From Streptomyces wuyuanensis (GTDB lineage Bacteria > Actinomycetota > Actinomycetes > Streptomycetales > Streptomycetaceae), in contig NZ_FNHI01000030.1 of the NCBI RefSeq assembly GCF_900103455.1, forward strand, positions 1 through 64,000: a stretch of DNA of 64,000 nt, read 5' to 3'. Of this stretch, positions 30,799 to 39,824 are shown in pieces (the stretch's first letter is position 1; every line of letters starts with the position of its first letter). Made by a program: the position numbers and the translations under genes. The notes below the pieces were generated by a model. The model saw only the letters and a program-made list of their open reading frames with translations, was not told the DNA's origin and did no database searches.

Positions 30799-32520
30799 TC
30801 ATCGGCCCGGCGGTGCGGCGGCGTGCCGTGGAGCCGGCGTCGGCCGGAGCCCGAACCGAGTGGTCGCGGGCCCCTGTGCGGGGTGAGCGCCGTATCGGCT
30901 GACGGCGCCGGCCAGCCCTCCGCCGCCGGTGGCGATGCCGCCGTAGGGCCTGGGCGCGGAGAAGGGGGGAGCGGTCGGCCGGCACGTCGTTCCGGCCGGG
31001 GGGAGCGTGCCGTCGATCAAGTAGCGGCTTTCGTGCGCCTGCACGCAGCTGCTGGGATTGACCAGCGCGGTGTGCCCGTATCCCTCGTGGGTGAGCAGGC
31101 GGGCGTCCGCCAGCTCCCGGGCCATGGCCTGTGCGTTCGTGTAGGGGGTGGAGGGGTCGTAGGTCGTGCCGACCACCAGGACGGGGTGCGCCGTCGGCTT
31201 GTTCCACGGGCCGCGGTAGCGGTTCGTGGCGGACGAGGGCCAGGTGGCACACGCCTCGGCCGCCCAGGTCCAGAAGCGTCCGCTGTCGCCCGCGCGGAGG
31301 GCGGCTGCCTCCTCCAGCGCGTGGTAGGCCCCGGGGTCACGGGGATTGGGGCTGTCGCCGCAGAGCACGGCGCCGGCCTGTTCCTCGCCGAGGTACGGGT
31401 CCGGATGCGGGACCGGTGGTGCGGGCGGGAGCGGGGACGGTTCCGGAGCGCGGCCGCGCCACAGCTCCTGGAGCCTGCCGGCGAGGTCCGTCCAGCCCGG
31501 GTGGACGACGTAGAGGCCGTTCACCACGTCTGCGAACGTCCGGCCGTAGGTCCACGGACCCACGGGATTCTCCCGGAGCCGCTGCATCAGCCGGTCGAAC
31601 TTGCCCCGGGTCGCTTGCGGACTCCCGGCGGAGAAGGCACAGCGTGAGGCGGTACCGGATCCGCACAGGCTGAGGAACTTGTCCAGGGTCGAGGCGGCGG
31701 TGCGGTCCGATCCCATGCGCAGGAACGTCGTGAGCCGGGCGTCGTCGGAGGAGCCGTTCGTCCACGCCCGCGGGTCGATGTTGCTGTCCAGGGTCATGGC
31801 GCGGATCTTGCCGGGAAAGAGGCCGGCGTAGGTGGCGCCGAGGATCGTGCCGTAGGAGATCCCGAAGTAGGTGAGCTGAGGGTCGCCGACGGCCTCGCGG
31901 AGCCGGTCGAGGTCGCGGGCGGTGTCGGTGGTCGACACATGGCGCAGCAGCTCGGGGTCTCGCTGTTCGCAGCGCCGGGACAGGTCCTTGTACGCGGCGA
32001 TCCACTCCGCCCGCTCCCGCTCACCCACCGGGAAGCCGGCCGGCTTGCCCGAAACCCAGGCGTCCGCCTCCTCGCGACTGCCGAAGCAGTTCACCGCGGT
32101 GCTGCTGCCGATCCCGCGGGGATCCCAGCTGACGATGTCGAAGCGCTCCCGTACCTCACGGGGGAAGTTCTCGTAGTTCTGCGGCATCTGCACCGTCCCG
32201 GGCCCTCCGGGGCCCCCGGGGTTGAAGAACAGGGTGCCGATGCGCCGTCCGGGGCCGGTCGCCCTGCGCTTGATGACGGCCAGTTCGATCGCTCGGCCGC
32301 TCGGCTTCGCGTAGTCGAGCGGCACCTGCGCCGTCGCGCAGTCGAAGGGACTGCCCTGGACGCAGGGGCTCCAGTCCAGCTTCGGGGCGGGCTCAGGAGG
32401 CGGGGTCGCGCCGCCGGCCGGGGCGAGATCCGGCCCGACGAACAACGCCGAGCAGAAGACCGTCGCGGCAAGGGCCGTGGCGTGATGCCGGCGACCCGTC
32501 GTATGTCCGGATATGTGCAT
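30799..32520 (-). CDS. Secreted alpha/beta-hydrolase, tripeptidyl aminopeptidase (TAP)-like
   Basis: The 573-aa exported protein has a signal peptide (HISGHTTGRRHHATALAATVFCSALFVGPDLAPAGGA) followed by an alpha/beta hydrolase core. It shows NPGGPGGPG (oxyanion region), the nucleophile elbow YFGISYGTILG (GxSxG), the acid in VVGTTYDPSTPY, and His in HEGYGHTALV, with a C-terminal TAP-like lid domain. It probably releases short peptides from protein N-termini outside the cell. ATG 32520 follows GAGGAGGGCGG. It stands alone, facing the rtcB module across a shared terminator. Confidence 0.87.
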   Translation of the reverse strand: MHISGHTTGRRHHATALAATVFCSALFVGPDLAPAGGATPPPEPAPKLDWSPCVQGSPFDCATAQVPLDYAKPSGRAIELAVIKRRATGPGRRIGTLFFNPGGPGGPGTVQMPQNYENFPREVRERFDIVSWDPRGIGSSTAVNCFGSREEADAWVSGKPAGFPVGERERAEWIAAYKDLSRRCEQRDPELLRHVSTTDTARDLDRLREAVGDPQLTYFGISYGTILGATYAGLFPGKIRAMTLDSNIDPRAWTNGSSDDARLTTFLRMGSDRTAASTLDKFLSLCGSGTASRCAFSAGSPQATRGKFDRLMQRLRENPVGPWTYGRTFADVVNGLYVVHPGWTDLAGRLQELWRGRAPEPSPLPPAPPVPHPDPYLGEEQAGAVLCGDSPNPRDPGAYHALEEAAALRAGDSGRFWTWAAEACATWPSSATNRYRGPWNKPTAHPVLVVGTTYDPSTPYTNAQAMARELADARLLTHEGYGHTALVNPSSCVQAHESRYLIDGTLPPAGTTCRPTAPPFSAPRPYGGIATGGGGLAGAVSRYGAHPAQGPATTRFGLRPTPAPRHAAAPPGR

Positions 32521-32989
32521 ACTCCGCCCTCCTCGTTCGCAGCCGAGCGTCCGATGCCGCCCAGGTACCGGGCGTCGGTACACATCGGCCTCAACACCAT
32601 CGCGGCCGGACGGGGTGCGCCAGCGGGCCGCAGCCGAATGGCCGAGCCGCCCGAACCCGGGCCGAGGAGACCGACGTCCGGGTCGGGCGGGCGCTCGTGT
32701 GGCGCCTCGCCCAGCGGCGTGCGTGGGGGGAGGGGTGGACGGCTCGGTGGTGTCACCGGGGCGTCCCGAGAGGTGCCGACGTATTCAGGGCGGGGCGCCG
32801 GGGCGGGCGCGGGGCGGGCTGCCGGAGAAAGCGTGCTCAGGTGGTCGGGCAGGCCGCAGGTGCGGTCGTGCTCACGGACGGCCCGTCGCGGTCGTGCCCC
32901 GGCACCGGCGGCCGGGTCCGGCCGTGTGCGCGGTGGCGCGGGCGGGAACGGCCGCTGGGCCGGGCCGGCGGCCAGAGGAGCGAGCCGGG
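32521..32989. other. Gene-free stretch
   Basis: About 470 bp of high-GC DNA between the peptidase start and the SDR stop. Frames here are open on several strands but lack start signals, motifs or family similarity. It would hold the peptidase promoter. I see no repeat or RNA. Confidence 0.5.
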
Positions 32990-33757
32990 TCAGTGCTGCC
33001 GGTGGACCTTCGTGTTCGACGCCTGGGCCCGGGGGCGGACGATCAGCAGATCGATGTTGACGTGAGCAGGCCGGGTGACCGCCCAGGTGACGGTGTCGGC
33101 GACGTCCTCGGCCGTGAGCGGTTCGGCCACGCCCTCGTAGACCTTGGCGGCTTTCTCCGCGTCGCCCCGGAATCGCGTGGTCGCGAAGCCCTCCGTCTTG
33201 ACCATGCCGGGGGCGATCTCGACGACGCGGACCGGTGTGCCGACGATCTCCAGACGCAGGGTCTCGGCGAGGACGTGCTCGCCGTGCTTCGCGGCGACAT
33301 AGCCCGCGCCGCCCTCGTACGTGCCATGGCCGGCGGTGGACGAGAGGACGACGACCGTGCCGTCGCCACTGGCGGTGAGCGCGGGAAGCAGGGCCTGTGT
33401 GACGTTCAGCGTGCCGATGACGTTGACCTCGTACATCTGGCGCCAGTCGGCGGGGTCGCCGGTCGCGACCGAGTCGGCGCCGAGGGCTCCGCCGGCGTTG
33501 TTGACCAGGACCTTCACGGGCCCGGAGCCGTCGAGGGAAGCCGCGAAGGCGTCGACGGCGGCACGGTCGGTGACGTCGAGGGGATGGGCCGTCGCCCGAT
33601 GCCCGGCGTCCGTCAGTTCGGTGGCGAGGGCTTCGACCCGGTCCTTGCGCCGGGCGGTGAGGACCACGTGGTAGCCGGCCTCGGCGAGACTCCGTGCGGT
33701 GGCGGCGCCGATTCCGCTGCTCGCTCCGGTGACGACGGCGATGGGCGTGGCGGTCAT
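32990..33757 (-). CDS. SDR-family oxidoreductase
   Basis: The 255-aa classical short-chain dehydrogenase has the cofactor loop VVTGASSGIGAATARSLAEAG followed by ARRKDR (basic, so NADP is likely), VNNAGGALG, the catalytic Ser in VVLSSTAGHG and YVAAKHG (YxxxK). It resembles YdfG/serine-dehydrogenase-like SDRs. ATG 33757 follows GAGGAG. The substrate is unknown. A YnfA gene lies 51 nt upstream on the same strand, so the two may be co-transcribed. Confidence 0.87.
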   Translation of the reverse strand: MTATPIAVVTGASSGIGAATARSLAEAGYHVVLTARRKDRVEALATELTDAGHRATAHPLDVTDRAAVDAFAASLDGSGPVKVLVNNAGGALGADSVATGDPADWRQMYEVNVIGTLNVTQALLPALTASGDGTVVVLSSTAGHGTYEGGAGYVAAKHGEHVLAETLRLEIVGTPVRVVEIAPGMVKTEGFATTRFRGDAEKAAKVYEGVAEPLTAEDVADTVTWAVTRPAHVNIDLLIVRPRAQASNTKVHRQH

Positions 33758-33808
33758 GACGGCTCCTCGGTCAACTGATCGTTACCAGAAGTCAGGATAG
33801 GCAGACGG

Positions 33809-34144
33809 TCACCGGCCGCGCGGCGCGTACATGATCACCGCCATGCCCGCCAGGCAGATCAGGGCGCCCAGGACGTCCCAGCGGTCGGGGCGGTAGCCGT
33901 CGGCCACCATGCCCCAGGCGATCGAACCCGCCACGAACACCCCGCCGTAGGCCGCGAGGACACGGCCGAAGTCGCCCTGCGGCTGGAACGTGGCCACGAA
34001 CCCGTAGGCGCCGAGGGCCAGGACGCCCGCGCCGATCCAGATCCAGCCCCGGTGCTCCCGCACGCCCTGCCACACCAGCCAGGCGCCGCCGATCTCGAAG
34101 ACGGCGGCGACGGCGAACAGGAGCACGGAGCGGGCGACGACCAT
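33809..34144 (-). CDS. YnfA/UPF0060 family membrane protein
   Basis: The 111-aa protein has four membrane helices: SVLLFAVAAVFEIGGAWLVW; WIGAGVLALGAYGFVATF; VLAAYGGVFVAGSIAWGMVAD; VLGALICLAGMAVIMYAP. The FEIGGAWLVWQ opening, AYGGVFV and YRPDRWDVLGA are UPF0060 hallmarks. The family resembles small multidrug resistance transporters, but transport is not established for most members. It precedes the SDR gene on the minus strand. Confidence 0.9.
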   Translation of the reverse strand: MVVARSVLLFAVAAVFEIGGAWLVWQGVREHRGWIWIGAGVLALGAYGFVATFQPQGDFGRVLAAYGGVFVAGSIAWGMVADGYRPDRWDVLGALICLAGMAVIMYAPRGR

Positions 34145-34240
34145 GGGGTCAGCCTGGCATCTCCGGGGCGGTGGCCGAGCCTCGGGGCGCCGTTACGCGC
34201 CGGGTGCCCGGGTGCGGTCCGCTCCCGCCGTGCCCTCGGC

Positions 34241-35674
34241 TCAGTCCTGTGCCCATGCGATGTATCCGTCCGGGCGGACCAGGAGAGCCGTGCGGGTCGA
34301 GCCGCTGTAGTGGGCCCTGGCGACCGGGCCGGGCGCCGCCGGTGCGCAGGCCGTGTCCGCGACGTCCGGTGCCACCAGGACGAACTCGCCCCTGCGCAGC
34401 AGCTCGTAGAGCCGGCCCTCCCTGAGTGCGAGATCGGGGGCGCGCCGGCCGGTCAGCCGGTGGGCCCCGCGCGGGGCGCCGTAGGAGATGCCTATGCCCG
34501 AGATCATGCCCATCGCCTTGTCCGCCGCGGGCCGAACCACGTTGAGGAGGCTGGTCGCGAGGGCGCGCCCGAGGCGCTCGAGCGGTGTGTGCGCCATGGC
34601 GAGGCGCACGATCGCCCCGCTGCTGCGCACCACCTGGGCGCCGACCGGGTGCCGCTCGGCCTGGTACGTGTCGAGGAGGCCGTCGGGGTCCGGGGCGTCG
34701 TGCCGGAGGACGGCGACGAGCTTCCAGGACAGGTTCGCCGCGTCCTGCAGGCCGGTGTTCATGCCCTGGCCGCCCGCGGGGGAGTGCACATGGGCCGCGT
34801 CCCCGGCGAGGAAGACCCGCCCCCGGCGGTACTCGGGGACCTGGCGCTCGTCACTGTGGAAGCGGGAGAGCCAGCGGGGGTCCCGCATGCCGTAGTCGGT
34901 GCCGAGAGCCTGGCGGGCGACCTCGCGCACGTCCTCCAGGTCGACCGGCCCGTCGTCCGGCCGGGAGTCGTCGCGCCGCCAGCCCATCACCCGGTACCAG
35001 CCGTCGCCGAAGGGGGCGATGAAGGCGAAGGCCCGGCCCGTCCCGTTGACCGTCAGCAGATTCTCCGGCTCCTCGGAGAGCCGTACGTCCGCGAGCAGGA
35101 TCGAGCGGATGGCGGAGACGCCGGGGAAGGGCAGGCCGAGCGACTTCCGCACCGAACTGCGCATCCCGTCCGTGCCGACGAGGTAGCGGGACCGCAGCAC
35201 CGTGTCGCGACCGTCCTCGTCGTGGAGCTCGGCGGTGACCGATCCCCCGTCCTGGCTCAGGCCGCGCAGCCGGGTGCCGTACCGGAAGTCGGCCCCGGCG
35301 TCGCGCGCACGGCGCTCCAGCAGCCGCTCCACCTCGTACTGCGGGGCTATCAGCAGATACGGGAAGCGGGATGCCAGCCGGGACAGATCGAGGGAGAGCC
35401 GGCGGAACAGCCGCAGGCCCGTGATCGGCGTGCCCTTCGCCACCAGCTCGTCCGCCAGACCCCGGGCGTCGAGGAGCTCCAGCGTGCGTGCGTGCACTCC
35501 GAAGGCCCTGGTCAGGTTGCTCCTCGTCGGCGGCCTGCGCTCGATGACGGTGACGCGGACGCCTGCTGCCGCGAGGTCGCCGGCGAGCAGGAGCCCGGTG
35601 GGCCCCGCCCCCACGACCGTCACGTCCGTCTCCGTGGCGGCGGGGGTGTTCGGGGCGGCGGTCTGTTCGGTCAT
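34241..35674 (-). CDS. FAD-dependent aromatic monooxygenase (class A flavoprotein hydroxylase)
   Basis: The 477-aa enzyme has the FAD-binding GxGxxG as VTVVGAGPTGLLLAGDLAAAGVRVTVIER, the DG motif VGTDGMRSSVR and the second FAD motif GRVFLAGDAAHVHSPAGGQGMNTGLQDAANLSWKL. The C-terminal thioredoxin-like domain ends LVRPDGYIAWAQD, as in phenol and polyketide hydroxylases and Rox-type rifampicin monooxygenases. It hydroxylates an aromatic compound with NAD(P)H and O2; the substrate is unknown. ATG 35674 follows AGGAGG. A divergent TetR gene with shared GTTGGC operators implies ligand-induced expression, possibly detoxification. Confidence 0.88.
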   Translation of the reverse strand: MTEQTAAPNTPAATETDVTVVGAGPTGLLLAGDLAAAGVRVTVIERRPPTRSNLTRAFGVHARTLELLDARGLADELVAKGTPITGLRLFRRLSLDLSRLASRFPYLLIAPQYEVERLLERRARDAGADFRYGTRLRGLSQDGGSVTAELHDEDGRDTVLRSRYLVGTDGMRSSVRKSLGLPFPGVSAIRSILLADVRLSEEPENLLTVNGTGRAFAFIAPFGDGWYRVMGWRRDDSRPDDGPVDLEDVREVARQALGTDYGMRDPRWLSRFHSDERQVPEYRRGRVFLAGDAAHVHSPAGGQGMNTGLQDAANLSWKLVAVLRHDAPDPDGLLDTYQAERHPVGAQVVRSSGAIVRLAMAHTPLERLGRALATSLLNVVRPAADKAMGMISGIGISYGAPRGAHRLTGRRAPDLALREGRLYELLRRGEFVLVAPDVADTACAPAAPGPVARAHYSGSTRTALLVRPDGYIAWAQD

Positions 35675-35775
35675 GGCGGTGCCTCCTGTCGGCACTCGGG
35701 CGCCGGGGCGCCGGTGTCTTCTTGCCGGAGCACGGGCAGCCCGGCGCACTTGGCTCGGCGAATGCGGTCAACGGA

Positions 35776-35852
35776 TGTTGGCCAACGCTCGTTGGCAACG
35801 TTAGATCGGCGCACGCTGGCGTGTCAACGCCTGTTGGCCTACATTTGTTGGC
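35776..35852. promoter_or_regulatory. TetR operator cluster in the monooxygenase/TetR divergent promoter
   Basis: The perfect inverted repeat CCAACG-CT-CGTTGG lies at 35782-35795 and partly overlaps TGTTGGCCAACG. A second related site CAACGCCTGTTG is at 35825-35836, and a third GTTGGC half-site abuts the tetR start. Two spaced copies of a palindrome between divergent genes is the usual TetR layout. Confidence 0.7.
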
Positions 35853-36428
35853 ATGAACTCGGAACCACCTCCGGCACCGCGCCGCTCGGACGCCACCCGC
35901 GCCGCGATCCTCGAAGCCGCCCGTGAACGCTTCGCCGCGGACGGGTACGAGCGGGCCACGATCCGCGCCATCGCCAAGGACGCGGGAATCGATCCGTCGA
36001 TGGTGATGCGGTACTACGGCAACAAGGAGGGGCTCTTCGCCGCGGCGTCCGAGATCGACCTGCGGCTGCCCGCGCTGGGGGCGATGCCCGGCCGGCACAT
36101 CGGGGCGGTGCTCGTCGCCCACTTCCTCGACCGGTGGGAGCACGACGAAGTGCTGACGGCGATGCTCCGGGTCGGCGTCACCAACGCCGCCGGTGCCGAG
36201 CGCATGACGGAGATGTTCCGGGGGCAGCTGCTGCCCATCGCCGCCGGAGTGTGCCCCGTACGGGAAGAGGTTCCGCGCCGGGCCGCGCTCGTCGCCTCGC
36301 AGATCCTGGGAATGGCCCTCGCCCGCTATGTGCTGCGGATCCCGCCGGCGGTCGGGATGAGCCGGGACGAGGTGATCGCCTGGCTCGCCCCGACGATCCA
36401 GCGGTATCTCACCGCCGAGAGCCCGTAG
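35853..36428 (+). CDS. TetR-family transcriptional regulator
   Basis: The 191-aa protein has an N-terminal TetR helix-turn-helix (RAAILEAARERFAADGYERATIRAIAKDAGIDPSMVMRYYGNKEGLFAAA, ~12-62) and an all-helical ligand-binding C-terminus (~70-190), of the TetR_C_17/PsrA-like type. The gene is divergent from the FAD monooxygenase with GTTGGC-type operators between them, so it probably represses both genes. ATG 35853 begins within one operator half-site, leaving almost no leader. Confidence 0.9.
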   Translation: MNSEPPPAPRRSDATRAAILEAARERFAADGYERATIRAIAKDAGIDPSMVMRYYGNKEGLFAAASEIDLRLPALGAMPGRHIGAVLVAHFLDRWEHDEVLTAMLRVGVTNAAGAERMTEMFRGQLLPIAAGVCPVREEVPRRAALVASQILGMALARYVLRIPPAVGMSRDEVIAWLAPTIQRYLTAESP

Positions 36429-36490
36429 CGGTCCCGGGCGACGTGGCGGTGGACCCGCCGCCGGGGGGCCGGTGCCGAGCCCCCGCGCTG

Positions 36491-36520
36491 CGGGCGGACG
36501 GCGCCATGCGCCGGACGCGG
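36491..36520. repeat. 30-bp intergenic repeat, copy 1
   Basis: It starts CGGGCGGACGGCGCCATGCG and is shared with 41779-41808 (28/30 identical); the first 16 bases also occur at 37272-37287. It contains a hairpin (CGGCGC-CAT-GCGCCG). All three copies are intergenic. Confidence 0.6.
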
Positions 36521-37255
36521 TCAGGCGGCCGCGTCGCCGAACTCGCGCAGCGCACCCTCGACGATCGCCTGAAGACGGGCGTGGTGCGCGCCGCGCCAGT
36601 AGACCCGCTCACAGGCCGTGCACTGCGCGAACACGTCGTACGAACGCTGCGTGCCCTGCTCCAGCTGGTGCTCGACGGCCGTCTTGTCCGTGTCCGCGAG
36701 GCAGCCGTTGCAGGCCGTGCAGCGGGTCCACGGCTCGAGAGCGGGTGCGAACCGCTGCAGCACGTCACGGAGCTGGTCGTCGGGGCGGTCGCTGTAGACG
36801 TACGCACCCGCCCACAGCTCCCGGCGGCGCAGGAGACCCCGGTCCCGGGACAGCATCACGCGCTGCTCGCGCGCCGAGAGCGCGGCCAGTGCGGCGTCGC
36901 CGATGTCCTCGCTCTCGTACGCGGCGTCGACGCCCAGGAGCCGCAGCCGCCGCGCAAGGGTGCCGAGATGGACGTCCAGGAGGAACCGGAGAGGGGCGCC
37001 CGGCACCCGCTGCGGACGCTCGACGCCCAGGACCCGGACGTGCTCGCCCTCGGCGGGGACGTACGAGGTCTCGACACGGCTGCCGTCCACCAGCAGCCGC
37101 CCGGCCTCGGTCAGCGGGACCCCGAGCGACTCGACGACGTGCCCGAGGCTCGACGAGCCGTCCGTGACGAGGGCGGTCCGCCCGCCCCGGCGCTCCGCCG
37201 GGACGAAGAGCCGCAGCTCGGGGGCGAAGCTGATGTGGATCTCCGGTCCGTTCAC
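36521..37255 (-). CDS. Mut7-C ubiquitin/RNase-domain protein
   Basis: The 244-aa protein has an N-terminal ubiquitin-like Mut7-C domain (EIHISFAPELRLFVPAERRGG to ~85) followed by a PIN-like Mut7-C RNase domain. The latter includes FLLDVHLGTLARRLRLLGVDAAYES (first acidic residue), VMLSRDRGLL, and a C-terminal zinc-ribbon with CTACNGC and CTACERVYW. It is predicted to be an RNase or RNA-processing nuclease in the cytoplasm; targets are unknown. The gene ends immediately beside a copy of the 30-bp repeat. Confidence 0.85.
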   Translation of the reverse strand: MNGPEIHISFAPELRLFVPAERRGGRTALVTDGSSSLGHVVESLGVPLTEAGRLLVDGSRVETSYVPAEGEHVRVLGVERPQRVPGAPLRFLLDVHLGTLARRLRLLGVDAAYESEDIGDAALAALSAREQRVMLSRDRGLLRRRELWAGAYVYSDRPDDQLRDVLQRFAPALEPWTRCTACNGCLADTDKTAVEHQLEQGTQRSYDVFAQCTACERVYWRGAHHARLQAIVEGALREFGDAAA

Positions 37256-37602
37256 GCCGCCAGGATGCCATCGGGCGGACGGCGCCAGCCAGCGGTTTCC
37301 GCCGGGCCCGGGGCGCTCCGGGCCGCCGCGTGGGAAGCGCGGGCACGGGCCGGCTGGGAGGCCGTCCGGTCATCACCGAACGGGGAACGCCGGCCGCCGC
37401 CGGGCCCGGTGCGCTCCGGGCCGCCACCGCCGGGAGGGAGTCGCCGCACCGCCGGCGCCGGGAACGAGCCGCCTCCGCGCTCGATCCGGTCGGTCGATCC
37501 GGTCCCTGCCTCTCGTCGAGCCGTCTCCGCCTGCGGTCCGGTCCCCTCCCGGGAGCCGCCCCGTTGATCGGACCCGGCCCGGCCTCTGCGGGACGCCCCC
37601 GC
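37256..37602. other. Gene-free stretch with partial repeat
   Basis: About 350 bp of very GC-rich intergenic DNA. It contains the 16-bp core of the window's short repeat (37272-37287, CGGGCGGACGGCGCCA). Open frames here look random in composition and have no recognisable domains. Confidence 0.5.
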
Positions 37603-38175
37603 TCAGAAACCGGTCCCTGCCCCCTCCGGAGCCGAGCCCGCCCGGCCCGGCGCCGGCTCGCCGAGGTCGAGGCGCCAGTCGTTGCTGCGCAGCGGTGTGC
37701 CCGGCGGGTACTCGAAGTCGCACTCCCCGATCAGGGAAAAGCCCGCCTTGCGGCACACCGCGTTCGACGCGACGTTGCCGACGGAGGGAAAGGCGTGCAG
37801 ATGGCGGTGCTTGTGCGCCGCGCGGGCCTCCTCCACGACGGCCAGCGTCGCGGCCGTCGCGATCCCCCGCCCCTGGAAGCCGGGCAGGACGCTCCACCCC
37901 GTCTCGTAGACCTCGCCGCCGCGCCAGGTCTTCTCCCAGAACCCGATCGATCCGACGGGCTCCCCGCTGTCCGCCGACACCACGCGGTACATCCGCCCCG
38001 ACCCCGACCGGTCCGCGCTCAGGGCGACATAGCGCCGGTGCCGCTCGGCCAGTCTCTCCTCCGGCTCCGGTCCCCCGAGGTACTCCGTCAACTCAGGTGC
38101 GTTCAGGGCCCGGAGCAGCTCGAGGTCGCCCTCCGACCAGGGCTCGATCCGCACAACCGTTGTCGTCTCGTCCAT
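37603..38175 (-). CDS. GNAT-family N-acetyltransferase
   Basis: This 190-aa acetyltransferase shows the acetyl-CoA-binding motif WSVLPGFQGRGIATAATLAVVEEAR (Q/RxxGxG/A) and HLHAFPSVGNVASNAVCRKAGFSLIGECDFEY, typical of the RimJ/RimL-like branch that acetylates small molecules or protein N-termini. ATG 38175 is used because the protein then begins DETTTVVRIEPW; the upstream frame looks non-coding. The substrate is unknown. An AraC gene lies 63 nt upstream on the same strand. Confidence 0.84.
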   Translation of the reverse strand: MDETTTVVRIEPWSEGDLELLRALNAPELTEYLGGPEPEERLAERHRRYVALSADRSGSGRMYRVVSADSGEPVGSIGFWEKTWRGGEVYETGWSVLPGFQGRGIATAATLAVVEEARAAHKHRHLHAFPSVGNVASNAVCRKAGFSLIGECDFEYPPGTPLRSNDWRLDLGEPAPGRAGSAPEGAGTGF

Positions 38176-38238
38176 GACCGGCACGGTACGCCCCCGCACC
38201 GACAACGCCCGGAGCACGAGCTCAGCCGGAGCACGAGC

Positions 38239-39192
38239 TCACCCGGGTGTTCTCGTCGCCGCGTACGCCGTGGGCGGGACACCGACCGTCGTGGTGAAGT
38301 CGCGTACGAGATGGGCCTGGTCGCTGTAGCCGAGTTCCGCCGCGAGGGCCGCCCAGTCCGGCTCGGCGCCCCGGGGACGCGCTCCGGCCGCGCCCGCACC
38401 GGGCGCGGCGGTGCGCCCGGCCCGGTCAGCGGCGGGGCCGTCCGCCTCGGCTCGCTCCAGTGCCTCGTGGATGCGGTAGCGCAGGATGACCCACTTGGGC
38501 CCGACACCGACGTACGCGGCGAAGAGCCGTTGCAGGGTCCGCGGCGAAATCCCTTCCACCGCGGCGAGTTGGGCCACCCTGCGGATCGTGCGGTCCGTGC
38601 GCACCAGCTCGACGAGGGCCATCGCGTGGCGCGCCTGCGGATCCGCCGCCGGTCGCAGGGAGAGGAGGAAGTCGTCGAGGGCGGCCACCCGGGCGTCCTC
38701 GACGTCGGGGACGACGACGGCCGAGGCGTCCACCGCCGCCGTGAACACGTCGGCCGCCGGCACCCGCCGTCCGGTCCACGCCGACACCGGCCGCGCCGGA
38801 GCGAACGGACGGAACCCGCCGGGCCGGAACTGCACTCCGCAGACCCGCCCTCGCCCGTGCAGCTTCTGCGTGAAGAGTCCGAGACCGATGCCGGCGACCT
38901 CGCACCACGGCTCCCCGTCCCCGTACCGCTGGAAGACGGCGTTCACCGACGGATGGGGAACGACGTGCGTGACGTACGGCTCGGGCAGGTCCCAGTCGAC
39001 GAGCCAGTAGTGCTCCAGGTAGGGGCGCAGGGGAGGGGCCGGTTCGCGGCGCCGGAACCGTACGCGGGCGAACAGCTCCGGGGCGTCCACGATCCCTCTG
39101 GTGTCGCGCCGCGGTCCCGGCTCCCCGGCCGCGCGCGCCCCGTCGGCGGACTTCGACCCGCCGGCCCCACCGGGCTCGCTCCTGGTCGCCAT
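38239..39192 (-). CDS. AraC-family transcriptional regulator
   Basis: The 317-aa protein has an N-terminal DUF6597-like sensor (PLRPYLEHYWLVDWDLPEPYVTHVVPHPSVNAVFQ, ~52-90; VCGVQFRPGGFRPF) and a C-terminal AraC HTH (RRVAQLAAVEGISPRTLQRLFAAYVGVGPKWVILRYRIHEAL and LGYSDQAHLVRDF). A Gly/Ala/Arg-rich insert between the two helix-turn-helix units (~265-285) is unusual. It likely senses a small molecule. The divergent neighbour at 39255 encodes a DinB-like protein that may be its target. Confidence 0.87.
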   Translation of the reverse strand: MATRSEPGGAGGSKSADGARAAGEPGPRRDTRGIVDAPELFARVRFRRREPAPPLRPYLEHYWLVDWDLPEPYVTHVVPHPSVNAVFQRYGDGEPWCEVAGIGLGLFTQKLHGRGRVCGVQFRPGGFRPFAPARPVSAWTGRRVPAADVFTAAVDASAVVVPDVEDARVAALDDFLLSLRPAADPQARHAMALVELVRTDRTIRRVAQLAAVEGISPRTLQRLFAAYVGVGPKWVILRYRIHEALERAEADGPAADRAGRTAAPGAGAAGARPRGAEPDWAALAAELGYSDQAHLVRDFTTTVGVPPTAYAATRTPG

Positions 39193-39254
39193 GCCGGGAT
39201 CCTATGTCGCGTTTGTTCAAGACGCCCGGGCTGCGGCGCGGCCACCGTTGCGGC

Positions 39255-39824
39255 ATGAAGACCATCAGTGAACTGCTCGCCGCGACCACCGAGCGCGCGC
39301 TCCCCGTCCTGCGCGGGGTGACCGAGGACGCGCTCACCGCTCCGACCCCCTGCCCCGAGTACGACGTACGCGCGCTGATCAACCACCTGCTGCAGGTCGT
39401 GGTCAACTTCCAGGCGCTGGCAGCCAAGCAGGACACCGACTTCTCCACGACGCCGGACCGCACGGCGGAGGGGGACTGGCGGGAGATCTTCGCCGACGAG
39501 ACCGCGCGCCTGGTCAAGGCATGGGCCGGGCCGGGTGCGGAGGAGGGCACCACGGGCGCGCTCGGCCTTCCCGCGAGGACCGTGGGGCACATGGTGCTGG
39601 CCGATCTGACCGTGCACGTGTGGGACCTGGCGCGCGCGACGGGCCGGGAGTACGCACCGGATCCGGAGGTCGTCGCTGAACTCGGCCCGGCGGTCGAGGA
39701 GATGGCGCCGCAGGCCCGCCGGTACGGAGCGTTCGGTGAGCCGGTCAGCGTTCCGGCGGACGGACCACCGTTCGCGCGGGTGCTGGCCGCGACGGGCCGT
39801 GATCCGCGGTGGAGTCCGAGCTGA
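39255..39824 (+). CDS. TIGR03086 family metal-binding (DinB/mycothiol-dependent isomerase-like) protein
   Basis: The 189-aa protein of the DinB/YfiT four-helix fold begins TISELLAATTERALPVLRGV, then LTAPTPCPEYDVRALINHLLQ (metal-ligand His), and later VGHMVLADLTVHVWDLARATG (second His motif), typical of TIGR03086. Relatives are mycothiol-dependent S-transferases or isomerases; the reaction here is unknown. ATG 39255 is chosen over the upstream frame at 39204. It is divergent from the AraC gene, which may regulate it. Its last ~80 nt overlap the convergent gene below. Confidence 0.83.
   Translation: MKTISELLAATTERALPVLRGVTEDALTAPTPCPEYDVRALINHLLQVVVNFQALAAKQDTDFSTTPDRTAEGDWREIFADETARLVKAWAGPGAEEGTTGALGLPARTVGHMVLADLTVHVWDLARATGREYAPDPEVVAELGPAVEEMAPQARRYGAFGEPVSVPADGPPFARVLAATGRDPRWSPS

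Noticed and set aside
34241..36428. Aromatic polyketide cluster fragment
   Set aside because: The FAD monooxygenase resembles polyketide hydroxylases, but no ketosynthase, cyclase or other cluster gene is near.
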